The translations under genes were made by a program, and so were the position numbers. Shown here in pieces: positions 44,801-54,924 of a stretch of 64,000 bases of DNA. How positions within the stretch are numbered: the first letter of the stretch is position 1; each line of letters starts with the position of its first letter. The notes below the pieces were generated by a model. The model worked only from the letters and a program-made list of their open reading frames with translations. It had not been told where the DNA came from and did no database searches. The stretch spans positions 1-64,000 of the forward strand of contig WTXG01000045.1 in the NCBI GenBank assembly GCA_022496185.1, written 5' to 3'. The stretch is from Multifurca ochricompacta (Eukaryota; Basidiomycota; Agaricomycetes; Russulales; Russulaceae).

Positions 44801-46182
44801 AAATTGAAAGCAGATGGACGCTTTCATGCTAGGCTTGTAGCAAAAGGGTTCACCCAAATAGAGGGGGTGGACTTCGATGAAACTTTCTCCCCAGTCGCCA
44901 GATTTGAGTCTCTTAGACTATTATTAGTGTTGGCCGTGCTTGAGGATTGGGAAATCCACCAGATGGATGTCAAATCGGCATTCCTACATGGCGAACTGGA
45001 TGAGGAGATTTATATGGAGCAACCTGTTGGTTTCATCGTTGCTGGACAAGAGTCCAAAGTTTGTAGGCTACAGAAGGCTCTGTATGGCCTCAAACAAGCC
45101 TCCCGAGCATGGAACTTGCAATTCCATGCAGTTCTCAATGAACTGAGCTTTACTCGACGTACTCTGATGCAGGAGTATATGTGTATCATCACCAAGAGGG
45201 GGATGGTTCACTTTTCGTCATTTATATGTTGATGACATCACTATACTTGGGTCCTCCACTAAGAAGATTCAATGGCTGAAGGACCTCTATCTAGCCGATA
45301 TGAGATGACCGATCTTGGCGAAATCCAGTCCTACCTTGGAGTTAACATCACCAGGGATCGTCCTAACAAGACACTGGATATTGACCAGACAGCCTATGTT
45401 CCTCTATAGTGAGAGGTTTGGAATGGGGGATTCCAACCCAGTATATACTCCTCTACCCTCTGGCGTGGATGTTCATTTGGTCAAGTTTGAAGACCAGGCA
45501 TCTACCTCTGATATTAAGAGGTATCAGCAGTTAATGGGGTCTCTGCTCTGGGTGCAGATTGGAAGCAGACCTGACATTAGTTTTGCTGTTGCACGCCTTA
45601 GCCAATTTGCTTCCAACCCTTCCCAGCAGCACATGCGACTAGCAAAGTATGTCTTAGCCTATTAAATGCTACAAAAGACTACAAGTTGCGCTATTCTGGA
45701 GGGAATGGTGAAGTAGGCCTTCATGGCTTTGCAGATTCCTCATGGGGAGATCAAGAGGACCGCCACTCCACCTCAGGCTATGTCTTTTTCCTTGCTAATG
45801 GAGCCATTAGCTGGTGCTCCAGGAAACAAAAGACAGTAGCACAGTCCACCACAGAAGCTGAGTACATGAGCCTAGCAGAGGCTTCAAATCAGGCTGCGTG
45901 GTACAGGACATTCATGCAGGAGTTGGGATATGAAGTTAGTTCACCCATACAACTGCATTGTGACAATAAGGGTGCAGTAGATCTTGCATTAAACCCTGTC
46001 ACAGGAAGGCGATCAAAGCACATACCAATAAAGTACCATGCCATTAGGGATATGTAGAATCACACCAGATAGACTTGGTGAGAACTCCCACTGGAGAGAT
46101 GCTAGCAGACGGCCTCACAAAGTCTCTGCCTAGATCATCTTTTGATCTCATGGTAACTGGATTTGGACTAGTGCTGGAATGA
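41884..46182 (+). pseudogene. copia-1c Gag-Pol, frameshifted
   Basis: Same protein as the inverted arm, read forward. Start ATG 41884, stop TGA 46180-46182. Gag, knuckle (about 42640), protease LDSGATSHF (about 42865), integrase (43240-44000), RT (44780-45230) and RNase H (45690-46140) are all recognisable. More than ten single-base deletions relative to the other arm shift the frame, for example near 42010, 42400, 43025, 43080, 43135, 43495, 43610, 45155, 45225, 45660 and 46050. Substitutions between arms are few by comparison, which raises the question of sequencing error as opposed to decay. Confidence 0.9.
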
Positions 46183-46434
46183 AGGAGCTGGAATCTGGAG
46201 ACTTTGTTCACCAGTTTCACTTTCCCACCATGCCACATGAGCACGTTCTTGACCTCGAGAGTGACGCAAGAGGTGTGTAGACTTGCATAAGCGAATCTAC
46301 AACTCGTATGCAAAACTCACAAAGAGTTAGAGAAGTTGGATCTCTGGCTGGTGACATGTTTGTTCAATTGTGAACAGCAGTGTGCTCATTTAACTCATTT
46401 CCACCTAATGATCAATGCCTTCATCATGGAGGGA
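46183..46434 (+). other. copia-1c 3' untranslated region and polypurine tract
   Basis: Non-coding. Ends TCATGGAGGGA directly before LTR d. It includes one copy of the TCGAGAGTGACGCAAGAGG motif that copia-2 has twice. Confidence 0.7.
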
Positions 46435-46943
46435 TGTTGACACAGGACATGTCTGGAGATGCTTCAGGCATCTAAAGTTCGCTTCAGCTGTAGATTAGAT
46501 TAGATTAGATTTCGGAGTATCGGACTTTTTATGTTATCTTTATTACACTTCCTTTTCTTCTTACTCAGCTGATTAGTGATGGACTTAGTAATGCACAGTA
46601 AGCATGTGATATCTCCTTGGCCAATAGCCTTTATCCCTCTCTGTTTATTGTCCGGCACTTGTGGACTTATTCCCAGTGCGCACAGACCATTTCCCCTGGC
46701 CCCCATGGGTATATAAGGGTGTCTGTTTCGTCTCTTTCACTTCAGAGTTTCTTCAACCTCTGAAGTGTAAGTCTTACTATACTTTCTACTTTCCTTTGAC
46801 TAACGTCTCCTGTAGATACTTGTCTTTCTAGGTCAGTAGTATAGTTGTAACAGAGTTTCTTCAACCTCTGAAGTATACTTGTCTTTCTAGCCTAACCCGC
46901 TACTAACCACAGTCAGTATAACCAGCAGCATGATTGTTTGACA
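46435..46943 (+). repeat. copia-1 composite LTR d
   Basis: 509 bp. TATATAAGGG at about 46710; hairpin 46738-46747 with 46758-46767. Followed by ATCGA (46944-46948), matching 33925-33929. Confidence 0.95.
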
Positions 46944-46948
46944 ATCGA

Positions 46949-47107
46949 CACCCCACCCTGCCTAGACCCCCACACCTCTGACAAACTTGCTGTGGCACAG
47001 CAAGGCCCTAAAGAGGGGATAGTGTCATGAACTGACACCCTAGAAAACCTCCTGACCCCCCAGAAATCCCCAGACACTCCGAGAGACCTTGTAGAACCCT
47101 CAGAGAC
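46949..47107 (+). repeat. gypsy-2(+) 3' end and LTR start
   Basis: 46949-46970 completes the chromodomain-protein tail. 46971-47022 is the short 3' UTR with PPT AAAGAGGGGATAG. 47023-47107 is the first 85 bp of a gypsy-2 LTR (TGTCATGAACTGACACC...CAGAGAC). It is then broken by TGTGACGG, taken to be the start of a gypsy-3 LTR whose next bases lie at 62946. Confidence 0.82.
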
Positions 47108-47111
47108 TGTG

Positions 47112-47686
47112 TGTTACAACTCACTGTCGACTGCCTGGACAGTGGGTTGTATGCGAGGGGAAGGGATTTAGAAGTGGGCAAAAAGGTGAGAGTGAGGGTG
47201 AAAGTGCAAGAGAGACGAAGCAAACAGCTCAAGGACAAGGGATGAGAAGCCTTCCACAAGGTGGGGCTAATCTCCTAGGTAATCAGGAACCGGATCACAA
47301 GTGGACAGTCTGGAGCTGTCCATTCTATTCCCAAAGGGTTTATATACGTAATTACAACCGGGACTTTGGTCTGTGCACCACTTTAGGGGAGGTTAACTTC
47401 GCTTTAACTCCCTACTGATCCACCAATGAGAATAGCCCCACTTTTGGGCTTAGAAATCCGCAGTCCGCAGTCCGCAGTTTGTGGACTGCTGTTTAGGCAT
47501 TGTGGGGTTCTGTTAGTACTCTTCCCACAGGTCTCCAATTTGGCAGGAGTCCGGCCCTGGTCCGGACCGGCCCTTCTCTGGTCTTAATCTAGGGTTATCT
47601 TCGTTTCTGAGGGTTTTACAAGGTCTCTGGGAGCGTCTGAGGATTTCTGGGGGTCAGGAGGTTTTCTAGGGTGTCAGTTCATGACA
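47112..47686 (-). repeat. gypsy-2(-) 3' LTR
   Basis: 575 bp, TGTCATGAACTG...GAGTTGTAACA on the minus strand. Contains the TATATAAACCC box (about 47345), the primer sequence complement (47302-47311), a CGCAGTC tandem (about 47460-47480) and a U5 hairpin CACTGTC/GACAGTG (47122-47128 with 47138-47144). Confidence 0.93.
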
Positions 47687-47727
47687 CTATCCCCTCTTTA
47701 GGGCCTTGCTGTGCCACAGCAAGTTTG

Positions 47728-49887
47728 TCAGAGGTGTGGGGGTCTAGGCAGGGTAGGGTGTCGATGATGGAAGTCCCCAAGCAGGGTCATGGCATTCTTC
47801 ATTTCAGTGAAGGGGACCCACGAGTTTTCTGAGGCAGGGTAGCCCTTCCATTTGACAAGGTAACAGATGCCCTTTCTGTTAGGGGTGTGAGCAGACTGTA
47901 AGATGGTCTCTATCTCATAATGGTCTTCTTCCCCATTCACAAGTTCTGGTGGTGGTCGAGTGAAGTTGGGTCCATGGACTGGGGTTTCTTTGTAATGGGA
48001 CAGGAGAGAGTTGTGAAAGACTGGGTGGATGCGCCATGACTTAGGGAGTTCAAGCTTGCAGTTGACAGGGCCAGAATGTATGACTTTAAAAGGACCATGA
48101 CGTCGGGGGCTGAGTTTGGCTTTGGGGTGAGTGGTGTGTATATTTGTCCCTTCCAACCAAACCAGCTCCCCTGTTTTGAAAGCATGGAGGGGTCCATCTG
48201 GTCTCGACTGTTTCATGAGTTCTGCAGCCACCTGGAGGGCAGCAGCTACTTCACTACGGATAGTTTCTAGGGTGCAGAGTCTTTCTTCAACTGACAGGAT
48301 AGGGGTGGCAAAATGGAGTGGGGAATAAACTCTGGTTGGAAGCCATACCAGATTTCAAAGGGAGATCTTTTAGTAGCACTGTGAGTTCTAGCATTGTGGG
48401 CGAACTCCATAAAGGGGATCAGTTCTGCCCAGTCATCTTGTTGGAAGTTGCAAAAGACACGGAGGTATTGTTCTAGTTCTTGGTTGACCCGTTCAGTCTC
48501 TCCATCAGTCTGGGGTGATAGGCAGTGCTCAAGGATGATTGTACTCCTAGCTTGCTCCACATTTCCTTCATGACTTTGGATGCAAACTGGGGGCCTCGAT
48601 CAGAGATGACTTGGTCTGGGAGGCCAGTGTGTCTCCATACATGTTCAAGGAATAGTTTGGAGGTTTCTGGGGCAGTGATATCTTTGGTGCAAGGAACAAT
48701 GATGGTGGCTTTACTGAACCGGTCCACCACCACAAATAGGGAGTCATATGACTGAGATAGGGGTAAGTCTGTAATGAAGTCCATGGTGATTGTTCCCCAT
48801 ACTCGAGTTGGAACTTGATTGGGTTGCAAAGGGATGGGTAGTCGAGGTCGAACTTTGGTTTCTTGGCAGGTGGCACATCTGTCCACATATTCTTTGACAA
48901 AGGAGGACATTCCTGGCCACCAAAATTCTCGTGATACTAGTTCATAGGTCTTCCATCTGCCTGGATGTCCTGTGGCAATGGAATCATGATGTAACTTTAC
49001 AATGTCTCTTCGTAGGTCTTGGGACTTGGGGATGTAGACTTGGCCTTTATGTAGGATTAGGCCATTTTCTAGGTTCCAGTCCTCCAGTCCTTTGGCAAGG
49101 GAGCGTGGCCCATTGTGCAAGATGGTGGTCAGGGCTTGGGTGACTTCATTGTCATGGTCTTGGCAGTCTTTGATTCTGTGGTGTAGAGTGGAGTCATGAG
49201 TTGTTGTGACTGTGGTTTTCATGGCCTGAATGCGAAAAAACTTAGAGTCCAGGAGTATGCGCTCATCATTGTCATGCTCTATCCCCTCTTTATGGTCTGG
49301 ACGCCGGGACAGAGCATCAGATTTGTTGAAAGAGCCAGGTTTGTGAACAATGGTGAAGTTGTATCAAGACAGTTCAAGGGCCCACCGTGCTTGGCGGCGG
49401 AGAGCTTCTGCTTGGAGCGGAAGTAAGTCAGGTTGTTGTGGTCAGTCCACACCTCAAAGGGAAGGGCTGCACCCTCAAGGTAGTGTCTCCAGGTGTCCAG
49501 AGCACGAACAATGGCAAGAAGTTCTTTGTCATGGATGTCATAGTTGCGTTCAGCATCCAGCATGGACTTGGATAGGAAAGCAAGGGGATGGTAGCGATTG
49601 AGTTCATCAGGTTGTTCAAGGATGGCACCAATAGCAAAGTCACTGGCATCAGTGATGATACGGAAAGCTTTAGTATGGTCAGGGAGGGCGAGGACAGGGG
49701 CAGTGGTGAAGGCATTCTTTAGGGTGGAAAAGGCAAGGTCATGGTCAGAAGTCCAGAGGAAAGGGGTATCTTTCTTGGTGAGATCATGGAGGGGGCGGGC
49801 AATGAGGGAGAAATCTTTGATAAAACATCGGTAGAAGTTGCAGAATCCAAGGAAGGCTTGGAGTTGTTTTAGGGTGCGTGGGGGAGG
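47728..49887 (-). pseudogene. gypsy-2(-) late RT, RNase H, integrase, chromodomain
   Basis: Resumes the RT thumb (LKQLQAFLGFCNFYRRF) at the solo LTR edge. Then RNase H (DASDFAIGAILEQ; DKELLAIVRAL), integrase zinc region (HHDSIATGHPG ... CATCQETK), core (MDFITDLPLS; SDRGPQFASK; the third acidic region, ERVNQELEQYL) and chromodomain (YEIETILQS ... YLVKWKGYP) to the stop at 47728. Frame changes occur near 49360, 48530 and 48310. Very similar to gypsy-2(+) at 31.8-33.9 kb. Confidence 0.9.
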
Positions 49888-50454
49888 TGTGACAGAATTC
49901 TCCCTGCGACGTTACTAATGACTTGACATTGTGTTTCACCTGTGTTTGCTTACTGAGGGCCTAACCCCTCCTAATTCTCCTTAGTTCTAGCTCATTCTAC
50001 TGCACAACCATTTAGATACTATGTCATAGTCCTAGAACCTTCTATTTACTATGACATAGCTAGAACTACATGTATTTAAAGACCAACTAGAGTAGAGAGA
50101 CAGACTAAGTCTGTTCTCCTTGTGTTCAATCAAAGGTGCTTCGGAATCCTTGAGTCCTCCCAGTTAGAACCCCACTTGAACTCTCCAAGATGTGACTTGG
50201 AGAGCCTTCATCATCTTGAACTTGCTGCAGGACCGAGCGTCTCTGCCGTCGACTTCGAATCTCACGCGCGTGCCCTATCAACTTTGAACTAGGCTTGATC
50301 CACTGTGACCTTTGAACCTTGACTTGTCTTGCTCCCATCCGACCCCGACACAGTTCCGCACCTAACTGTGACATTAGAACTGACTTATCTTGATGCGACT
50401 TGGGAGGCTAGCTCCCACCTGATCCCCGACACAGTTCCGCACCTAACTGTGACA
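49888..50454 (+). repeat. Solo LTR of a gypsy-3-type element
   Basis: 567 bp, TGTGACAGAATTC...AACTGTGACA, flanked by GGAGG (49883-49887 and 50455-50459). It splits the reverse transcriptase of gypsy-2(-). It shares the GAGACAGAC-TAAGTCTGTTCTC and CTTGGAGAGCCTTC blocks with 62942-63543. A 27-base block (CCCCGACACAGTTCCGCACC...) occurs twice near its 3' end (about 50343 and 50424). Confidence 0.9.
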
Positions 50455-51994
50455 GGAGGCCATTTCGTAATACCCTCTAATTTAGCAGGGTCCATCTGGA
50501 CACGGCCAGCTGTGATGACTAGGCCAAGATAGTCAATGGTTGTCTGAGCAAAGGTACACTTCTCAGGCTTTAGATACAAGTCAAACTGTTGGAGGCATTG
50601 GAGGACTTGGTGAGTAAGTGTTCTGTGGTGGTCCATGGTGTCTGTAAATATTAAGATGTCATCCATATAGATGACAACATGGTCGGTGGCAAGGAGATCT
50701 TTGAAGGCTCTATTCATGAAGGCTTGGAATGTGGCAGGGGAGTTACAGAGTCCAAAGAACATGACAAGGGGTTCAAAGAGACCTCGGTTGGTCTTAAAGG
50801 CAGCTTTCCATTCATCTCCTTCTTTGATACGGATATTGTTATATCCCCAGCGGATATCAAACTTGGTGAAGTAGCGAGCATGGTGAAGTTTGTCAATGAG
50901 TTCTGGGATCAAGGGTAGGGGTAAGCATTCTTTACTGTGATTTCATTCAAGGCTCGATAATCTTGGACAGGACGTAGTTTTCCATCCTTCTTTTTTACAA
51001 AGAAGAAGGGGCTAGCAATGGGGGACTTAGATTCTCTGATATATCCCTTGGCCAGGTGGTCATTTAAGAAAACATCCAGGGCTTTCTGTTCTTCAGGGGT
51101 GAGCTTGTAGATGCCGCAATCACGCACTTTGGCATCTGGTTTGAGTTCTATGGCATGGTCCCATGGCTGGTGCTGTGGCAAACGTTGAGAGGCTTTCTCT
51201 TCAAAGACAGATCGGTATGCGAGGTATTCAGGAGGGAGTTGGTCTTCTAAGGACGTAGGGGTCTTTACTTGATCTGCAGCAATCTGAGTGGACATGGTGG
51301 TCTTGGCACGGATATGGACAATGAATTTGGGAGGCACTTCTTCTGGGGTAATCATGGGGTGATCTGTGATTAGGGCTGCAAAGGTTTCTGCTGCTGCTAT
51401 GAGTGTCTGGTCCATCAGGGGTTGTACTGTGATTGTAGATAGGGCAGGGCAAGAGGGGTGTGTTGAAGCAAAGGTCAGAGGGGTCATGGTAAGGGTGCAG
51501 GATGTGGGGCAATGTTTTAAGGTCAGGGTGTCATCTTTCCAGTTTACTTCTGGGTTGTGGCAACGTAGCCAGTCAGTTCCTAAGATAATGTCATGGTCCC
51601 CTATATTAGTAACATAGAACTCTGCAAGTTCTTCATGGTATTGGTCTTGGAGGGGTAGTCATAGGATTTGGGTTGTGGTGTAGTAAATGGCTCCATTAGC
51701 GTTACTAGTTCCATCCACATTTTTGACGCGGAGAGGCTTGGCAAGGGTGCTCAGGGTTAGGTGATGTGCTTTGGCATAGTCTTGATGGATTATTAATCCT
51801 TCTGCCCCACTATCTATTAGGGCATGCGCACTGATTTTCTTCCTAGTGTTTCGTCCAATGAGTTCTGCTTTGAGCACAATAGAAGGTGATCTAGCATTTC
51901 TAGTCACTAACAAGGATACATGCTCAAAACCAAGGTTATCTAGGACCACAGAGCGGCTCGTACAAGGAACACTGGGGTTACAAGAAGTCCTCAC
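50455..51994 (-). pseudogene. gypsy-2(-) protease and N-terminal reverse transcriptase
   Basis: Protease frame from 51994 with active site HALIDSGAEGLIIH (about 51815). A TGA at 51659-51661 sits where an arginine CGA would be plausible. The frame continues (ILGTDWLRCHNPEVNW) into the RT fingers ([31 protein letters not shown]). A one-base loss at about 50912 (four C where the plus copy has five) shifts to the frame of RT palm LIPELIDKLHH ... YMDDILIFTD, which runs to the solo LTR edge at 50455. Confidence 0.88.
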
Positions 51995-52017
51995 AGACAG
52001 TGCAGCTGTAGGACATG

Positions 52018-52737
52018 TTAAAAATCCGAAGGCCCGTCTTCGTCCATCATGTATGGTACTGGATCTTCATAGCTCTTGGTGGCGGATACTGAGAGATAGT
52101 CAGGGGGGGGTCGTGGTGCTTGGGGGGGTGCTTCTTCTGATGCCAGGGCTCTTACTGGGGTAGGGCGAGGAGGTCCTTGACCTTGGATGGCCCTGGTCTT
52201 GCTGCGGCATTGATTGGCGATGTGATTAGGCTTCCCACAATAGAAGCAAAGCTTATTTTCTCGTCGATACTTCTTTTCTTCTGGGGTTAACTTGGTAGTG
52301 CGTGGAGGGGTATTAGGGTTTCTGGGCTGGGGAGAGGCAACAAAGTTGACTTGGGCTTCTGGGTTGTCAGTGGTAGCTTCTCCAACACGCAGATGGAGAG
52401 GCCGAGGCTTGGTGGTCTTGCCATAAAGCTGCCACGCTGCATCAAATTCTCTGGCCTTAGTGACAAGATCACGGAGTGTGGTGGGCTGGGGGGAGTAATT
52501 TAGATGAGCAAGGAAGGGTTTGGGAACAGGGGGAATTGGTCGTTCTGGCGGTGGTGCACTCGGGCTAGGGTGGGTTTGTGCTCTTTGTCTTCTGGAGGTG
52601 CGATGGGGGGCAGGTGTGGCAGGTGTGTTGTTACTGCTACGTCTTCTAGGGTTTCTTCTTCTGTCTTGGGGGGAGTTGGACTGACTTCTTCTGTGTTGGG
52701 ACGCCAGGTTGATAGCCCAGTCAGTAATACTAGCCAC
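52018..52737 (-). CDS. gypsy-2(-) nucleocapsid-like Gag ORF
   Basis: 239 residues. Starts MASITDWAINLASQHRR; Arg/Ser/Pro-rich, with LRDLVTKAREFDAAWQLYGK, which resembles the end of a retrotransposon capsid domain. Then the zinc knuckle CFYCGKPNHIANQC and an acidic tail ending GPSDF. It is 23 bases upstream of the protease frame. It lacks the main capsid domain, so it is either a truncated Gag or one part of a split Gag. RNA packaging is its expected role, by family. Confidence 0.75.
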   Translation of the reverse strand: MASITDWAINLASQHRRSQSNSPQDRRRNPRRRSSNNTPATPAPHRTSRRQRAQTHPSPSAPPPERPIPPVPKPFLAHLNYSPQPTTLRDLVTKAREFDAAWQLYGKTTKPRPLHLRVGEATTDNPEAQVNFVASPQPRNPNTPPRTTKLTPEEKKYRRENKLCFYCGKPNHIANQCRSKTRAIQGQGPPRPTPVRALASEEAPPQAPRPPPDYLSVSATKSYEDPVPYMMDEDGPSDF

Positions 52738-52770
52738 GATGCAAAGGAGTTTTTTATTTCTTTTCCCTAC

Positions 52771-53798
52771 TTAGATCGAGTAATGTGAAGGTAAGTACGT
52801 ATCAAAGGCCGAGGGTCTCCACAATACTATTCCTGGGGGAGTGGGGGGGGTGTCTGGACGAAAACTACAGGTACAGAGATCAATGTCACAGAGGCAACGT
52901 CGATGGGATGCAGGGGGGCTTTCTTCGAAGTCAGAGGTGTTTTCTGTGGGGGTTTTGAGGTCAGACCAGGTGGTAGTGTTACTGATCAGGATTGTCTGGG
53001 TCTGGGTGAGGCGTTCTTCTTCTTGGGTAACTTCTGTAAGGGAAAGGGTAGGGAAGGTGAGCTCTTCTGGTTCTGGGGAGGGTTCAGCGTAAGTGGGGAG
53101 GTAAGGGGGGTCTGTGAAGATGGGGGGGTTAACAAGGAAAGGGCAGTGGTTGCGTGAGGTGGTCTCCCAGTAATCAGCTGTCCACAGGTATTCAATTTGT
53201 ATTCCTTCTGTTTCTACAAGGTGCCAGCCAGAGGGGGAGGGAGCGGAGTGAAGGCGGATCTCGTCAAAGGTGAGGTTGATTCTGGTGTGGTCTAGACGAA
53301 AGGTGGAGAGGTAGTAGAGGCGTTCTCCTCTGAGCAAGAGGGTTTCAAGTTCTGGGATGCGAGGGGGAATGTGTTCTTTCCAAAGGTATTCATCGTTGAC
53401 ACAGACTAAGAGTGTTTCTAGGGGGTCCCCTGTGGAATGGGTGAGCTGGGCAAGGTGCCAATAGAGGAGTTGGTGCTGGGAATCTCGAGGAATGGCTTGA
53501 CAGGGTCCGGACAGGAACTGGTTGTACTGGGTTTGGGAGAGGACTTGTCCAAAGGGGAGGAGAATTCGAAGAGGGAGATAGATGGTATCTACGTCACACC
53601 AGCCTTCTGCTTGTCCGTTGTCGTGGAGGGTGCTGATGAGTGGTTCTGGGTAGAGGAGGGCAAGTTGTGCTTCTCTGTGGAGCTGGAAGAGGTGGTTGAA
53701 TTGTCTTTGGACATGTTGGAGGCGTTCTTCTCTTTCTGCAGGAAAGGACACTATTTTCCGGACCAAGGGGTTGTCTTTATTTACTAGGGACCTCTACA
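52771..53798 (-). CDS. gypsy-2(-) ORF2, orphan protein
   Basis: Uninterrupted for about 340 codons. No ATG at the start of the open frame; a TTG at 53766 begins VRKIVSFPAEREERLQ. Visible features: an N-terminal helical stretch (ERLQHVQRQFNHLFQLHREA), a central part rich in aromatic and leucine residues, a Pro/Glu/Thr-rich C-terminal half, and a cysteine cluster RRCLCDIDLCTCSF near the end. I recognise no domain. It lies 33 bases before the nucleocapsid ORF, on the same strand, where Ty3/gypsy elements have capsid. A divergent capsid or matrix function is one possibility, not demonstrated. Confidence 0.6.
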
Positions 53799-53819
53799 GT
53801 TAGGTGCACAACGTACTGT

Positions 53820-54731
53820 TTAGAGGTTACTATCGAAATCTATATCTTCAAAGCACGAGTACCCGTCTGCAGGTTGGATGGGGAGGAGGGTAAGGGGATT
53901 GGTAGGTAAGCGGACAGGGTTAATGAAGGGGACAAGCTCTAAGTGATTCCTAAGTGCGTCCCGAACTGTAAAGTATCTTTCCTCCACCAAGACTCCTAAA
54001 TCAGTGAAGCTCAGGGTCCCGAAGATGCAGATAAAGCATCCGTCTAGCAGGTCAAACCCCTGAAGTAATGCTCTGGCTCCACTGAAGACGTCTTGCAATT
54101 CTGGGGAGAGGGTGCGGTCCAGGCAGGCAATGGAAGCGTTCCAAGAATAGACCAAGAGACCACTGGGGAAGGTGCGAGGGTTGGGGGCCAAGTATCCTAC
54201 TTTGGCACAGAGATTGAGGTTTACAAAGTGGGAGGTGGGGTAATGAGGGGAACGAATGAATCGATCAATGCGAGGACGAATAGGAACATTATGAAAGTGA
54301 GGGAAGCGGATAGGAATGCGAGTCCCAGGGAGGTAATTAGCCTGATCATGAAGCACATCCAAGTAGCAGGGAAATTGGTCAAAAAAGCTGACCTCTCTGG
54401 AAAACTGGGCAGGCACCCAAGACTCCTGTCGACCGTCAAGCGAGTAGTAGATAAGAAACTGATGAGGGTTGGTTGGATGATCGATACAAATAGGACGATG
54501 AACAAGAGAAGGAGGAGGTGTCTGATGGTTAGGGCCAGGGTGGCAAGGGGAGAGGGCGTTTGCAGTAGTGGGAGGGGGTGGAGCTGGGGTTGGAAGGCGA
54601 ATATAACGAGGAGGGGGGGTGCCAAAGGTGTTGGACGCGTTTAAGAGGCCTGGGGGAACGAGAGGGGGCAATTGGAGGGTGGGGGAGGGCACAGGGAAAG
54701 GATGAAGTTCTGGGAGTTCCAGAGGAGGCAA
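53820..54731 (-). CDS. gypsy-2(-) ORF1, orphan protein
   Basis: 303 residues, uninterrupted, first ORF after the self-primer site. N-terminal 90 residues are Pro-rich (LPPLVPPGLL, PAPPPPTTAN). The rest looks globular: YYSLDGRQESWVPAQF, RIPIRFPHFHNVP, LVYSWNASIACLDRTLSPEL, FICIFGTLSFTDLGVLVEERYF. No recognised domain, no signal peptide. It is separated from ORF2 by about 20-50 bases. The intact frame in an otherwise damaged element suggests it was under selection until recently, but that is inference. Confidence 0.6.
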   Translation of the reverse strand: MPPLELPELHPFPVPSPTLQLPPLVPPGLLNASNTFGTPPPRYIRLPTPAPPPPTTANALSPCHPGPNHQTPPPSLVHRPICIDHPTNPHQFLIYYSLDGRQESWVPAQFSREVSFFDQFPCYLDVLHDQANYLPGTRIPIRFPHFHNVPIRPRIDRFIRSPHYPTSHFVNLNLCAKVGYLAPNPRTFPSGLLVYSWNASIACLDRTLSPELQDVFSGARALLQGFDLLDGCFICIFGTLSFTDLGVLVEERYFTVRDALRNHLELVPFINPVRLPTNPLTLLPIQPADGYSCFEDIDFDSNL

Positions 54732-54912
54732 GACCGATGAAGGGGGGGCAGGGGATGCTGTGGCAGCTGCCTCTACTAAGGCAGCGAAGTTGAGGATTTC
54801 GTGGGGGGGGTAAGCTCGTAGGGGGGGGAGGCTGCTTGATCCGAGGTGTAGGACACAGGAGAGCTGTTTTGGGACACTAGGGCACTTTGTCAGTCACTGT
54901 CTGCTGTGAAAG

Positions 54913-54922
54913 AGACTGTCCA
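54913..54922 (-). other. gypsy-2(-) self-primer binding site
   Basis: The minus-strand sequence TGGACAGTCT begins two bases inside the 5' LTR. Its complement AGACTGTCCA lies in the LTR (47302-47311; 55115-55124) about 34 bases after TATATAAACC, at the expected transcript start. Same geometry as gypsy-1, with unrelated sequence beyond AGACT. Confidence 0.65.
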
Positions 54923-54924
54923 AA

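Larger units (their letters stand above)
33930..46943. mobile_element. copia-1 composite: inverted circle-like unit joined to a full element
   Basis: 13,014 bp between single ATCGA duplications (33925-33929 and 46944-46948). Order: LTR a(+), first 272 bases of leader(+), GAGTG, LTR b(-), full internal region(-), CACTC, LTR c(+), leader(+), full internal region(+), LTR d(+). The inverted unit 34710-40445 has an intact LTR tip at each inner junction and a 5-bp inverted copy of GAGTG at its ends. This is the layout expected if a linear cDNA attacked its own leader, closed as an inverted circle, and recombined with the 5' LTR of a resident copy. Confidence 0.88.

Noticed and set aside
33930..46943. 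Large inverted repeat as a fold-back read or assembly artefact
   Set aside because: A fold-back would be symmetrical about one point. Here the arms enclose a 773-base LTR-plus-leader loop, both inner junctions fall on LTR tips with a 5-bp inverted GAGTG, and the whole is flanked by ATCGA. Read support was not available, so this is not absolute.
52841..53787. Plus-strand open frames opposite gypsy-2 ORF1/ORF2
   Set aside because: They are G-rich antisense shadows without family motifs. The minus-strand frames are longer, in line with the element's gene order.
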